Shown here one piece after another: positions 34,092 through 42,372 of a stretch of DNA of 64,000 nt. Both the position numbers and the translations under genes were made by a program. Below the pieces are notes generated by a model. It saw only the letters and a program-made list of their open reading frames with translations. It had not been told where the DNA came from and made no database searches. This stretch comes from VRUE01 sp963702705 (lineage in GTDB: Bacteria > Actinomycetota > Thermoleophilia > Solirubrobacterales > 70-9): positions 558,001 to 622,000 of the forward strand of contig CAVPDR010000007.1 in NCBI GenBank assembly GCA_963702705.1. Reading direction: 5' to 3'. Numbering within the stretch: the stretch's first letter is position 1; each line of letters opens with the position of its first letter.

Positions 34092-34535
34092 ATGGCCGCC
34101 GAGCACATGGTCGACGTCGAAGTCCTCACCCCCGAGGGTGAGGTCTTCAATGGCGAAGTGCGCCAGGTCTCGACCCGCACCGCGGTCGGCGAGCTCGGCA
34201 TCCTCGCCAACCACGCGCCGCTGCTGGCCTCGCTGCAGCCGGCCGAGCTGCGCCTTCACGTCAGCGATTCGGAGACGGTGCGCTACGCCCAGTCGCACGG
34301 TTGGCTGCAGGTCTTTGGCAACAGGGCAAAGCTGTTGCTCGAGGAGGCCATTGCGCCAGAGGATCTCGATGCGGCGAAGCTGAAAGAGCAGCTCGCCGAT
34401 GCCGAACAGCGGCTTGCCGAGGGCGGGGGAGACGGTGCCCAGGCCCGGGCGGAGAAAGACCGGGACCGGGCCGAAGCTTTTCTCGCTATTGCTGGGATGA
34501 GCGGGAGCGAGCCGATGTCCCCTCGCCGGAATTGA
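34092..34535 (+). CDS. atpC: ATP synthase F1 subunit epsilon
   Basis: A 147-residue epsilon subunit. The N-terminal beta-sandwich (VDVEVLTPEGEVFNGEVRQV, GELGILANHAPLL) and the two-helix end (DAAKLKEQLADAEQRL) are typical. The last 10 or so residues (SGSEPMSPRRN) are encoded by the left arm of a 29-bp inverted repeat, so the C-terminus appears to have been rewritten by that element. It closes the atp operon. Confidence 0.95.
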   Translation: MAAEHMVDVEVLTPEGEVFNGEVRQVSTRTAVGELGILANHAPLLASLQPAELRLHVSDSETVRYAQSHGWLQVFGNRAKLLLEEAIAPEDLDAAKLKEQLADAEQRLAEGGGDGAQARAEKDRDRAEAFLAIAGMSGSEPMSPRRN

Positions 34536-34652
34536 TGTCGCACGCGCTTCGCGCTTAGCGACGAACGAGGAGCGCGGCCTTCGGCCGCGCAACAACCGGA
34601 ATGCTTTTCCGCCGCTTCGCGACATTCCGGCGAGGGGACATCGGCTCGCTCC
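34504..34652. repeat. Large inverted repeat at the 3' end of atpC
   Basis: Perfect 29-bp arms (34504-34532 and 34624-34652) share GATGTCCCCTCGCCGG and its complement. A further GTCGC/GCGAC pairing (34537-34541, 34619-34623) and two inner hairpins, GCG-CTT-CGC (near 34550) and GCGCGGCC-TTC-GGCCGCGC (34572-34590), complete a cruciform-like design of 149 bp. The left arm is coding (end of atpC). It likely ends the atp transcript. Confidence 0.85.
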
Positions 34653-34674
34653 TCTCGACGCCTCGCGTCCGAGG

Positions 34675-34698
34675 TTGACCACCCCTGGGATGGGTCAA
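34675..34698. terminator. 24-nt hairpin after the GST gene
   Basis: TTGACC and GGTCAA (34675-34680, 34693-34698) frame a short GC-rich centre. Its length and outer arms match the palindrome at 3130-3153. Placed 30 bp after the GST stop (minus strand), it may terminate that gene. Confidence 0.4.
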
Positions 34699-34728
34699 AG
34701 GCGGATGGGTCGCGCGGCCTTCTTCGAC

Positions 34729-35331
34729 TCAAGCGGTGATCGGGACGATCCCGGTCTGAGATGCGACTCGTTCGAGCCACCTGCCCACCGCCGGATAGCG
34801 CCCGAGGTCGAAGTCGGCCTCCGGCGCTACGTGGGTGTAGGCGTAAAGCGCGATGTCGGCGATCGTGAATTGCTCGCCGACGAGGTATTCGCGGTCGCCG
34901 AGATGGCGCTCCAGTACGTCGAGCGCGGCGTGTCCGGCCTTGCGCTTGGCCTCGAGGTCCGCCCCCGGCGGCGGTTCCTCCAGGATCGTCAGCCAGAAGC
35001 GAAGGACCGCGATCGCGGGCTCGTGCTTGTACTGCTCGAAGAACATCCACTGCAGCACCTGGGCGCGCTCGTAGGGGTCGTCGGGCAGGTAGCGGCTGCC
35101 GTCAGCGAAGTACCAGAGGATCGCGTTCGACTCAGCGAGCGAACGGCCGTCCTCGAGCACCACCGTCGGCACGTTGAGCGATGGACTGAGCCCGCCGAGT
35201 ACCCCGGCACGATCCGAGTGATCGACAACCGAAAGCTCCCGCCGCTCAAACTCGATCCCAAGCAGGCTGAGGATCAACCGAACCTTGTAGCAGTTGCCGG
35301 AGACCGGGTTGTCGTAGAGCAAGACTGTCAT
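34729..35331 (-). CDS. Glutathione S-transferase family protein
   Basis: A 200-residue GST-fold protein. The thioredoxin-like N-terminal domain has LYDNPVSGNCYKVRLILSLLG, VPTVVLEDGRSLAESNAILWY (the cis-Pro and ESxAI thiol-site motif), and the helical C-terminal domain has LVGEQFTIADIALYAYTH. Actinobacteria mostly use mycothiol rather than glutathione, so the thiol used here is open. It probably acts in detoxification. It is followed by a hairpin. Confidence 0.9.
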   Translation of the reverse strand: MTVLLYDNPVSGNCYKVRLILSLLGIEFERRELSVVDHSDRAGVLGGLSPSLNVPTVVLEDGRSLAESNAILWYFADGSRYLPDDPYERAQVLQWMFFEQYKHEPAIAVLRFWLTILEEPPPGADLEAKRKAGHAALDVLERHLGDREYLVGEQFTIADIALYAYTHVAPEADFDLGRYPAVGRWLERVASQTGIVPITA

Positions 35332-35346
35332 GAGCGGCCTCGCTTT

Positions 35347-35766
35347 CTAGGCAGAGCCAGGCAACGAGTCTTTGTGATGACTGGAGCGAACAAACTCCCA
35401 TGCTGCACGCAGTAGCAGGCCAACGGAAAGGATCGCCGCCTCCAAGAGGATCCCGCCAATCACGAACAAGGCGTACACGACCGGCTGATCGGAGTCGCCG
35501 ATGGACTCTTCGCCCCAAGGTGGCGCATAGTCGGTCATTTTGTAGAGGTAGACGGTGGCAGCGGCAGGCGCGATCGCCGGGAGTAGAGCCCACCACCGAT
35601 ACACCAGGAACACACCGAGGATGGCGAGTCCGTAAATCACCCAGCCGGTGTCCCAGAAAACGTTCAAGACACCGGGCGGGTTGATGTCGAATGCGTGCCC
35701 ATAGCGGAAAGCGCCTAGCGCGAGCGCGGTTGAGATGGTGATGGCTACACGAAAGCAATCGGTCAT
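35347..35766 (-). CDS. Small membrane protein of unknown function
   Basis: A 139-residue protein with about four hydrophobic segments (for example GWVIYGLAILGVFLVYRWWA and VVYALFVIGGILLEAAILS) and no recognised domain. ATG 35766 or GTG 35781 can serve as start. It reads in the same direction as the GST gene and ends 15 bp before it starts, so the two may be co-transcribed. The 154-bp region to the divergent M20 gene (35767-35920) shows no clear promoter motif. Confidence 0.6.
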   Translation of the reverse strand: MTDCFRVAITISTALALGAFRYGHAFDINPPGVLNVFWDTGWVIYGLAILGVFLVYRWWALLPAIAPAAATVYLYKMTDYAPPWGEESIGDSDQPVVYALFVIGGILLEAAILSVGLLLRAAWEFVRSSHHKDSLPGSA

Positions 35767-35920
35767 CAGGTCCGTATACACCCTCGCAACGATCGGTTTC
35801 TCGCAACATCCGTCTCGATAGGGCCTGCGGCGATTTCGTGGTTCAAATACCTTCCGCTGCTCCCATGAGCCTTCGAAGCGAAAGACAACCCGACGGCGCT
35901 CACTCGCGAAAGACGGTCGA

Positions 35921-37009
35921 ATGAGCGACGAGCTCGTTGCGCTTGCCTCGCGGCTCGTCGCCTACGAGACCTCTTCACCCGAGGCGGTGCTGGAGGCTGC
36001 CGGCTTCATCAAAGGCTGGCTGGAGGCACGGGGGATCGAGACATCGCACGACGAGGTGCGGGGGCTGCCGGTTTTGAAGGCTGAAGTTGGGCCGGAGGGC
36101 GCTCCTACGGTGATCCTGCATGGGCATATTGACGTTGTGCCCGGGCTGCCGGGGCAGTTCGATCCTCGGGTCGAGGGGGATCGGCTCTATGGCCGTGGCG
36201 CCTATGACATGAAGGGGGCGCTGGCGGCGATGCTCTTGAGCGTGGCTGCCATGGCCGACCAGGACCGCGTGCGGGTGCGGCTCGGGATCGTCGGCGACGA
36301 GGAGTCCGAGGAGGAAGTCGAACGTGGCAGCGACCATCTGGTCGACAGCGGTTTCCTCGGCGACTTCGCGATCACGGGCGAGCCGACCGATCTGCATATC
36401 GGCGTCGAGGCCAAGGGGGTGCTGGCGCTGCGCGTTCACGTCGGCGGCGTTGCGGCCCACGGCGCCACGCCCTGGCTCGGCGACAACGCCGTTCTCAGGG
36501 CGATCGACGTTTTCCGCAGTATCGAGTCGCTACCGTTCGCACGGCACAGCTCTGAGCTGTTCGACCGCCCCTCGATCAATCTCGGCCGGATCCTGGGTGG
36601 GGACGCGCTCAACAAGGTGCCCGACCGATGCGCCATCGACGTCGACATCCGCTACCTGCCCGATCAGGACCCCGCCACCGTGCTGGCGCAGGTGGAGGGA
36701 CTGGGGACGGCCGAGGTGGAGCAGCTGTTCACGCGGCCGCCGGCCGTGGTCGACCGCGAGCTGCCCTATGTCCTGGCGCTGCGCGAGGCAGCGCGGGCAC
36801 ATCACGACGGCGAGCCGATGAGCGTCGGTCGCGACGGCGCCTCCGACGCGGTCTCCTTCCTGCGGGTCGGCGTGCCGGCGGTCGAGTTCGGCCCGGCCGG
36901 GGAAGGGCACCACGGCCCCGAGGAGTGGGTCTCGGTCTCCTCGCTGCACACCTACCAGCAGACGCTCGAAACCTTCCTGCGCTCGCTTCCCGACCGGCTC
37001 GGCGCCTAA
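35921..37009 (+). CDS. M20 family metallopeptidase (ArgE/DapE-like)
   Basis: A 362-residue M20 zinc hydrolase. Metal and catalytic motifs in order: ILHGHIDVVPG (metal His and catalytic Asp), GRGAYDMKGALAAML (bridging Asp), GDEESEEE (catalytic Glu pair), ITGEPTD, and a late metal His in GEGHHGPEEWV. The dimerisation domain lies between about 165 and 280. Members remove acyl groups from amino acids or cleave dipeptides, as in arginine or lysine biosynthesis; the exact substrate is not shown. No arg or dap gene is close. Confidence 0.9.
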   Translation: MSDELVALASRLVAYETSSPEAVLEAAGFIKGWLEARGIETSHDEVRGLPVLKAEVGPEGAPTVILHGHIDVVPGLPGQFDPRVEGDRLYGRGAYDMKGALAAMLLSVAAMADQDRVRVRLGIVGDEESEEEVERGSDHLVDSGFLGDFAITGEPTDLHIGVEAKGVLALRVHVGGVAAHGATPWLGDNAVLRAIDVFRSIESLPFARHSSELFDRPSINLGRILGGDALNKVPDRCAIDVDIRYLPDQDPATVLAQVEGLGTAEVEQLFTRPPAVVDRELPYVLALREAARAHHDGEPMSVGRDGASDAVSFLRVGVPAVEFGPAGEGHHGPEEWVSVSSLHTYQQTLETFLRSLPDRLGA

Positions 37010-37015
37010 CTCATC

Positions 37016-38635
37016 GTGGTTGAGCCGGTCTTCAGCAAGCCGCCGCCCTCGGGCGACCATGAGCCGCCGCCGAAGCCGAAGCGCTACTGGTGGCGCTTCT
37101 CGCTCGGCTCGGCGATCATCGTCATCGCCGTCGCCGCGGCGACCTCGGCCAGCATCCTCCTCTACATCGGCAGCATTGCCACCGCGCTCTCACACCACAA
37201 CCACCTCGGCAAGCTGCACCGCTACCTCTCCCAGGTCCACGGCGGCGAGCCGGAGAACATCCTCATCCTCGGGTCCGACAAGCGCGCCAACCTGCAGGAA
37301 GAACCGGGCCGCTCGGACACGACGATCCTGCTCCGCCTCGACCCCGATCGCAACGCGATCGCGGTGATGTCGATCCCGCGCGACCTCAAGGTCGAAATCC
37401 CCGGCTTCGGCACGGAAAAGTTCAACGCCGCGTACAGCTACGGCGGACCGAAGCTGACCCTGCGCGTGGTCAAGGAACTGACCGGGCTGCCGATCAACCA
37501 CGTCGTCAACGTCGACTTTCTCGGCTTCGTCCGCGCCGTCGACGCGATCGGCTGCGTCTACACCGACGTCGATCGTCGCTACTACCACTCCAACGTCGGC
37601 GTGCCGGCCTCCGAACAGTATTCGGAAATCAACATCAAGCCGGGGTATCAGTTGCTCTGCGGGAAGCGGGCGCTGGAGTACGTCCGCTACCGCCACACCG
37701 ACACCGACATCGTCCGCTCGGCCCGCCAGCAGGACTTCCTCAGCGCCGCTCGGGAGCGGGTGCCGATCTCCAAGCTCGCCTTCGGCCAGAACGACCTGAT
37801 CGACATCTTCACCCAGTACACGACCTCCGACATCAGCGACACCGAGACGATGCTGCAGGTGCTGAAGCTCTTCGTCGCCTCGCGCAACGCGGCGGTCAAG
37901 GAGATCCACTTCCCGGCCGAACTCGGGCCGAGCTACGTCTACGCCTCCGAAAGCGCGATCCACGGCGCGGTCAACAAGTTCCTCGGGATCGAAGCTAGCG
38001 CCGGTCCGCGCAACTCGGCGGAAAGCCTGGCGCCTGGCGTCAAGAAGCGTCGAAACAAGAAGGGTGCCGGCAAGGGTGGGTCGAAGAGCGAAAAGCCGCA
38101 CATCAAAGCTAGGCCGCCCGGCAGCGATGGTTTGGTGCTCGCGCGCGAAGCGGGCGAACTCGAGGCCAAGTCGGCTGCCCGCAAGCTCGGCAGCGGCTTT
38201 CCGGTCTTCTACCCGACCCGGCTGCCGCCAGAAGCGAGCTACGTCGAAAGCAATAGCTACGAACACATTCAGGATCCCCGCGTCTATCACCTAAGGGACA
38301 CCAACGACAACCGCCACGCGGCCTACCGGATGGTCGCCGAGTTCGGTCCCTATTACGAAACCCACTACTTCGGGCTGCAGGGCATTCAGGGGTGGTCCGA
38401 CCCGCCGATCCTCTCCAGCCCGAGCGAAACCCGCACGATCAACGGTCGCGAATATGAGTTCTTCGTGGATGGCGATCGACTTTCCCTGGTTGCCTGGCAT
38501 CGCGGCAATAACAGCTACTGGGTGGCCAACGATCTGCTCAACAGCCTGACCAACGACCAGATGATCGGGATGGCCCGCTCCGCTAGCGTGCTGATCCCGA
38601 ACGAGAAGCCGAAGAAGGGGAAGGCGAGGCGATGA
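37016..38635 (+). CDS. LytR-CpsA-Psr (LCP) family wall-glycopolymer ligase
   Basis: A 539-residue membrane-anchored LCP protein: a cytosolic Pro-rich head, one membrane helix at about residues 30-52, and the LCP domain from about 80 to 260 with ILGSDKRA, GRSDTTILLRLDPD, SIPRDLKVEIPG, VDFLGFVRAVDAIGCVYTDV and LEYVRYRHTDTDIVRSARQQDF (catalytic Arg and Asp positions). LCP enzymes attach polyprenyl-linked polymers to peptidoglycan. A basic linker and a second exported domain (about 385-530), not recognised, follow. The stop overlaps the UGD start (ATGA), linking polymer attachment with sugar-nucleotide supply. Confidence 0.92.
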   Translation: MVEPVFSKPPPSGDHEPPPKPKRYWWRFSLGSAIIVIAVAAATSASILLYIGSIATALSHHNHLGKLHRYLSQVHGGEPENILILGSDKRANLQEEPGRSDTTILLRLDPDRNAIAVMSIPRDLKVEIPGFGTEKFNAAYSYGGPKLTLRVVKELTGLPINHVVNVDFLGFVRAVDAIGCVYTDVDRRYYHSNVGVPASEQYSEINIKPGYQLLCGKRALEYVRYRHTDTDIVRSARQQDFLSAARERVPISKLAFGQNDLIDIFTQYTTSDISDTETMLQVLKLFVASRNAAVKEIHFPAELGPSYVYASESAIHGAVNKFLGIEASAGPRNSAESLAPGVKKRRNKKGAGKGGSKSEKPHIKARPPGSDGLVLAREAGELEAKSAARKLGSGFPVFYPTRLPPEASYVESNSYEHIQDPRVYHLRDTNDNRHAAYRMVAEFGPYYETHYFGLQGIQGWSDPPILSSPSETRTINGREYEFFVDGDRLSLVAWHRGNNSYWVANDLLNSLTNDQMIGMARSASVLIPNEKPKKGKARR

Positions 38636-41388
38636 GTGGGGACAGAGACGCGATCGGCGTAATCGGAGTCGGTTGGGTGGGCCTTGTCACCGCCGCCTGC
38701 TTCGCCGAGGTCGGCCACCGGGTTATCGCCCGCGACATCCTCCCCGAGAAGGTCGAGGCGCTCTCGCGCGGCGAGATCACGATCCACGAGCCGGGCCTCG
38801 CCGAGCTGCTCGAGCGCAACGCCGAGCGGCTCACCTTCACCACCGACATGAGCGAGCTGCTCGACGCCGCCAGCCTGCTCTTCGTCTGCGTCGACACCCC
38901 GCCGACCGTCTCGGGCGACGCCGACCTCTCGCGCGTCCGCTCCGTCGTTGGCGAGCTGAGCGCCGGCGGCGGCCACACGCTGGTGATGAAGAGCACGGTG
39001 CCGGCGGGCACAGGACAGTCGATCCGCCGCGACCTGCCGGGCGTCCCCTACGTCTCCTGCCCCGAGTTCCTCAAGGAGGGCTCGGCGGTCGAGGACTTCA
39101 TGCACCCCGACCGCGTGGTGATCGGCGCCGACCCCGGCGACGAGGCCTCGGGCGACGCGGTCGCCCGACTCTACGAGTCGCTCGGCGGCGAGATCGTCCG
39201 CACGGACGTCGCCAGCGCCGAGATGATCAAGCTCGCGTCGAACGCGTTCCTGGCGACCAAGATCTCCTTCGTCAACGAGATCGCCAACGTCTGTGAGGAG
39301 GTCGGCGCCGATGTCGCCGAAGTCGCCCGCGGCATGGGCCTCGACCAGCGCATCGGCCCCGCCTTCCTGCGGCCCGGGATCGGCTATGGGGGGTCGTGTT
39401 TCGACGGCGCCGAGACGCTGCTCGTGCGTCATCACGGGACGGCCAAGCTGGTCAGCTTCGAGGAGCTTTGGGCCCTAACCGGGGGCGACGAGGAGGCAGT
39501 GGACGGCGAGGCGATCGCCCCGCAGGATCTTTGGACATGGTCTTGGGTGCCGGGGGAGCGGAATGCGGAGTGGATGCCGATTACGACGCTGACAAAGAGG
39601 CCATACGACGGAGAGTTGGTCGAGATCAGGACCAAGATGGGCCGCCGGGTGTTGGTTACCGCCGATCACCCGGTCATCGTCGGCGATGGACGTGACGATG
39701 AAGTCGTTACGACCATCCGTGCCGAGGAGGTAACCGACTCGGACTGGCTGCCGCTCGCTGGGGGTGGCGCTGAAGGGATCGCTCCCGCCGTGTACTCGAC
39801 CTTCGCCGCGATCGAAGACTCGATCCCCAGCGAGGAGGTGATTGTTCGGCCGCAGCGTCGGGAGATCGAGGCTCTCCGCGCCCAGGCGCCTGCAGATCGG
39901 ATCGCGCTTCTAGAGCATCCGCGGGGGCACGCTCAACGGATGGGCGACATCGGCCGAACGGGCGCCCTGCGCCTCCGCGAGGCATGCGAATCCGACATGG
40001 ACTTGTGTGGCGCGACTCTGGGGACGGCTCGGAACGGAACCTTCATCCCGGAGCGACTGCGAATCGACGAGGAGTTCTGGCGGGTAGTCGGCCTCTACGT
40101 GGCCAAGGGTCACGTGGGCAGGGACCGTTGCCGCAATGGGGCTACGCGCGAACGCATCACCTGGTCGTTCCATCCAACCAAGGAGGAGCACCTGGTCAAG
40201 CAGGTTGCCGACTACTGGGAGAGCCAGAGGGTCAAGACGACGGTCTTCACGGCGCCCACTTCGCGTTGCGTGCGGATCTCGTCCCGAATTCTCGCCACAT
40301 GGTGGACCGATGTCCTCCGCTTGGGTCGCAACAGCTATGAGCAGCGACTTCCGAATTTGATTTGGGAGCAATCAAGCTCACGCAAATGGGCACTCCTTTC
40401 AGGGCTGTGGGAGGGGGACGGCTCATGGTCCTTCGTCAACGGAGGGCCGAGCGTGACGATCGACTTCGGCACGATCAGCGACGAGTTGGCCGACGGAGTG
40501 GCAAGGCTTCTCGGTGACCTCGGGGTCGTCTGTGCCTGGAGGATCGGGCGGACCGCGATGTCGACCAAGGACACGCACTGGCTTACGGTCAGCGGTGCGG
40601 ATCAGGTTGAACGCGCGGTTCAGCTCATCCCCGAGGCCGAGCGCTCGCAGGTGCTTGAGTCTCTCGCGCGGCAAAGCAAGCGCATCGCCCCAACCGGCTT
40701 TCGTCAGTTCGGCGAGTCCTCGATCGCGTGGGCGCGAGTCACGAGCGCCTCCAAGCGCATCGCCCGCGGTCCGGTGTACTCGCTCGAGGTGCCCGGCGCC
40801 CAGACCGTCGCCGCAACCGGCGGCATCGTTCTTCATAACTGTTTTCCGAAGGACGTCAGCGCGCTGAAGATGCTGGCCGGCAACAGCGGCTACCACTTCC
40901 AGTTGCTCAACGCGGTGATCGAGGTCAACGAGCTGCAGAAGCGGCGAGTGGTCGGCAAGCTGCAGAAGCACCTCGGCTCGCTGCTCGGCAAGCGGGTGGC
41001 GCTGCTCGGACTCGCCTTCAAGCCGAACACCGACGACATGCGTGAGGCCTCGAGTCTGGTGCTGGCGGCGCGGCTGGAAGGGGAGGGGGCGGAGGTCGTC
41101 GTCTACGACCCCGTGGCTGCCGACGTCGCCCGCGGCCTGCTCGGCGGAGCCGAGTTCCGCGACTCGGCGCTCGAGGCCCTCGACGGCGCCGACGCGGCGA
41201 TCCTCGTCACCGAGTGGCCCGAGTTCGCCGAGCTCGACTGGGCGGCGGCTGCCGGGCGGATGGCGCGGCCGCTGCTGATCGACGGCCGCAACTTCCTCGA
41301 CCCGGCGCTGCTCAGGGGCGCCGGCTTCGACTACGAGGGAATCGGCCGCGCGGTTGAGGGATCGGTTCCCGCGGGTACGCCCGAGTAG
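38632..41388 (+). CDS. UDP-glucose/GDP-mannose dehydrogenase family protein interrupted by an intein
   Basis: A 918-codon frame. Residues 1-255 and 737-918 together make a 437-residue UDP-glucose 6-dehydrogenase-type enzyme: NAD site GVGWVGLVTAACFAEVGH, EFLKEGSA, LASNAFLATKISFVNEIAN, GIGYGGS-CFPKD, and GLAFKPNTDDMREA. It oxidises a UDP-sugar (or related sugar nucleotide) to the uronic acid. The catalytic Cys is the first residue after a 481-residue intein, so the enzyme can only work after splicing. Downstream sugar nucleotidyltransferases and the upstream LCP gene place it in wall or capsule sugar synthesis. Which hexose is used is inferred. Confidence 0.93.
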   Translation: MSGDRDAIGVIGVGWVGLVTAACFAEVGHRVIARDILPEKVEALSRGEITIHEPGLAELLERNAERLTFTTDMSELLDAASLLFVCVDTPPTVSGDADLSRVRSVVGELSAGGGHTLVMKSTVPAGTGQSIRRDLPGVPYVSCPEFLKEGSAVEDFMHPDRVVIGADPGDEASGDAVARLYESLGGEIVRTDVASAEMIKLASNAFLATKISFVNEIANVCEEVGADVAEVARGMGLDQRIGPAFLRPGIGYGGSCFDGAETLLVRHHGTAKLVSFEELWALTGGDEEAVDGEAIAPQDLWTWSWVPGERNAEWMPITTLTKRPYDGELVEIRTKMGRRVLVTADHPVIVGDGRDDEVVTTIRAEEVTDSDWLPLAGGGAEGIAPAVYSTFAAIEDSIPSEEVIVRPQRREIEALRAQAPADRIALLEHPRGHAQRMGDIGRTGALRLREACESDMDLCGATLGTARNGTFIPERLRIDEEFWRVVGLYVAKGHVGRDRCRNGATRERITWSFHPTKEEHLVKQVADYWESQRVKTTVFTAPTSRCVRISSRILATWWTDVLRLGRNSYEQRLPNLIWEQSSSRKWALLSGLWEGDGSWSFVNGGPSVTIDFGTISDELADGVARLLGDLGVVCAWRIGRTAMSTKDTHWLTVSGADQVERAVQLIPEAERSQVLESLARQSKRIAPTGFRQFGESSIAWARVTSASKRIARGPVYSLEVPGAQTVAATGGIVLHNCFPKDVSALKMLAGNSGYHFQLLNAVIEVNELQKRRVVGKLQKHLGSLLGKRVALLGLAFKPNTDDMREASSLVLAARLEGEGAEVVVYDPVAADVARGLLGGAEFRDSALEALDGADAAILVTEWPEFAELDWAAAAGRMARPLLIDGRNFLDPALLRGAGFDYEGIGRAVEGSVPAGTPE
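39397..40839 (+). mobile_element. Intein with LAGLIDADG homing endonuclease domain, in frame in the UGD gene
   Basis: A 481-residue insertion. It starts with Cys (CFDGAETLLV) and ends with the splicing His-Asn (GGIVLHN), followed by a Cys as first extein residue. Block B is VLVTADHPVIV with the TxxH motif; block F/G is VYSLEVPGAQTVAATGGIVLHN split over the end. Between them are two LAGLIDADG-like helices, FWRVVGLYVAKG and WALLSGLWEGDG. In the first, the usual acidic residue before the Gly is Lys (codon AAG at 40105-40107), so the nuclease may be inactive. Codon use in the insertion looks less GC-biased than in the host gene. Insertion at the invariant catalytic site is typical for inteins. 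Confidence 0.93.
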
Positions 41389-42372
41389 ATGCAAGCCATA
41401 GTCCTAGTCGGGGGCGAGGGGACGCGGCTGCGGCCGCTAACTGAGACAGTGCCCAAGCCCGCGCTGACGCTGGTTGACCGCCCTTTCCTCGCTTACATGA
41501 TCGAGTGGCTGGCGGGCCACGGCGTCAGCGAGGTCGTGCTCGCCTGCGGCTTCCTGCCCGATGTGTTGCGCGAGGCGCTTGCCGGCGAGGAGGAGCGAGC
41601 CGGGGTCTCGATCCGCTACGTGGTCGAGCCCGAGCGGCGCGGCACCGCCGGCGCAATCCGCTTCGCCGCCGATGAACTCGGCGACCGCCTCGACGAGCGC
41701 TTCCTTGCCCTCAACGGCGACGTCCTCACCGACCTCGACCTGACCGCGCTGCTCGGCGCACATGCCGAACGCGGCGCGCGGGCCACCCTTGGCCTGCACC
41801 CGGTCGAGGACTCCGCTGCCTACGGACTGGTCCACAGCGACGCCGATGGCGCGGTGCTCGAGTTCCTCGAGAAGACGGGGGAGGCCGTGCCCGGTGAGAT
41901 CAACGCCGGGATGTACGTACTCGAGCGCTCGGTCCTCGACCTGATTCCGGCCGGCGAGGAGGTCTCGATCGAGCGCGATGTCTTCCCGCGCCTGGTCGGC
42001 GAGGGCCTGCACGGCCTGCGGCTCGACGGCTACTGGATGGACATCGGCACCCCCGAGCGCTACCTGCAGGCAAGCTGGGACATCCTCGAGCGGCGGGTCG
42101 AGACCCGGGTGCAGCCGACGGCGCCGGGGATGCTCGTCGGCACGGGCGCCGAGGTCGCGAGCGGGGCGACGATCGGCCCGCGCGCGGTGCTCGGCCGCGG
42201 CTGCCGGGTCGCCGACGGCGCCGAGATCCGCGACTCGGTCGTGCTCGACGGCTGCGTGGTCGGCGAGGGGGCGAGGGTCAGCGGCTCGATCCTCTCCGCC
42301 GGGGTCGAGGTTGCCGCCGGCGCGGTTCTCGAGTCCGTTGTCGCCGGTGCCGATGAGAGAGTCCCGGCCTGA
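41389..42372 (+). CDS. Sugar nucleotidyltransferase (mannose-1-phosphate guanylyltransferase-like)
   Basis: A 327-residue nucleotidyltransferase. The NTP-binding signature is VLVGGEGTRLRPLTETVPKPAL; LNGDVLTDLDL is the metal-binding strand and GYWMDIGTPERY the substrate pocket. A left-handed beta-helix with hexapeptide repeats (AEVASGATIGPRAVLGRG and on) fills the last about 80 residues. Such proteins make GDP-mannose or related activated sugars. It starts right after the UGD stop and overlaps the next gene by one base, so it is in the same operon. Confidence 0.87.
   Translation: MQAIVLVGGEGTRLRPLTETVPKPALTLVDRPFLAYMIEWLAGHGVSEVVLACGFLPDVLREALAGEEERAGVSIRYVVEPERRGTAGAIRFAADELGDRLDERFLALNGDVLTDLDLTALLGAHAERGARATLGLHPVEDSAAYGLVHSDADGAVLEFLEKTGEAVPGEINAGMYVLERSVLDLIPAGEEVSIERDVFPRLVGEGLHGLRLDGYWMDIGTPERYLQASWDILERRVETRVQPTAPGMLVGTGAEVASGATIGPRAVLGRGCRVADGAEIRDSVVLDGCVVGEGARVSGSILSAGVEVAAGAVLESVVAGADERVPA

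Noticed and set aside
34555..34625. Possible small RNA gene inside the atpC inverted repeat
   Set aside because: The stems are fully explained by the inverted repeat, and no promoter motif is visible within it.
35825..35870. TGGTTCAAATACC resembling a tRNA T-arm
   Set aside because: The flanking bases do not form a 5-bp T-stem and no anticodon or acceptor arm is found upstream.
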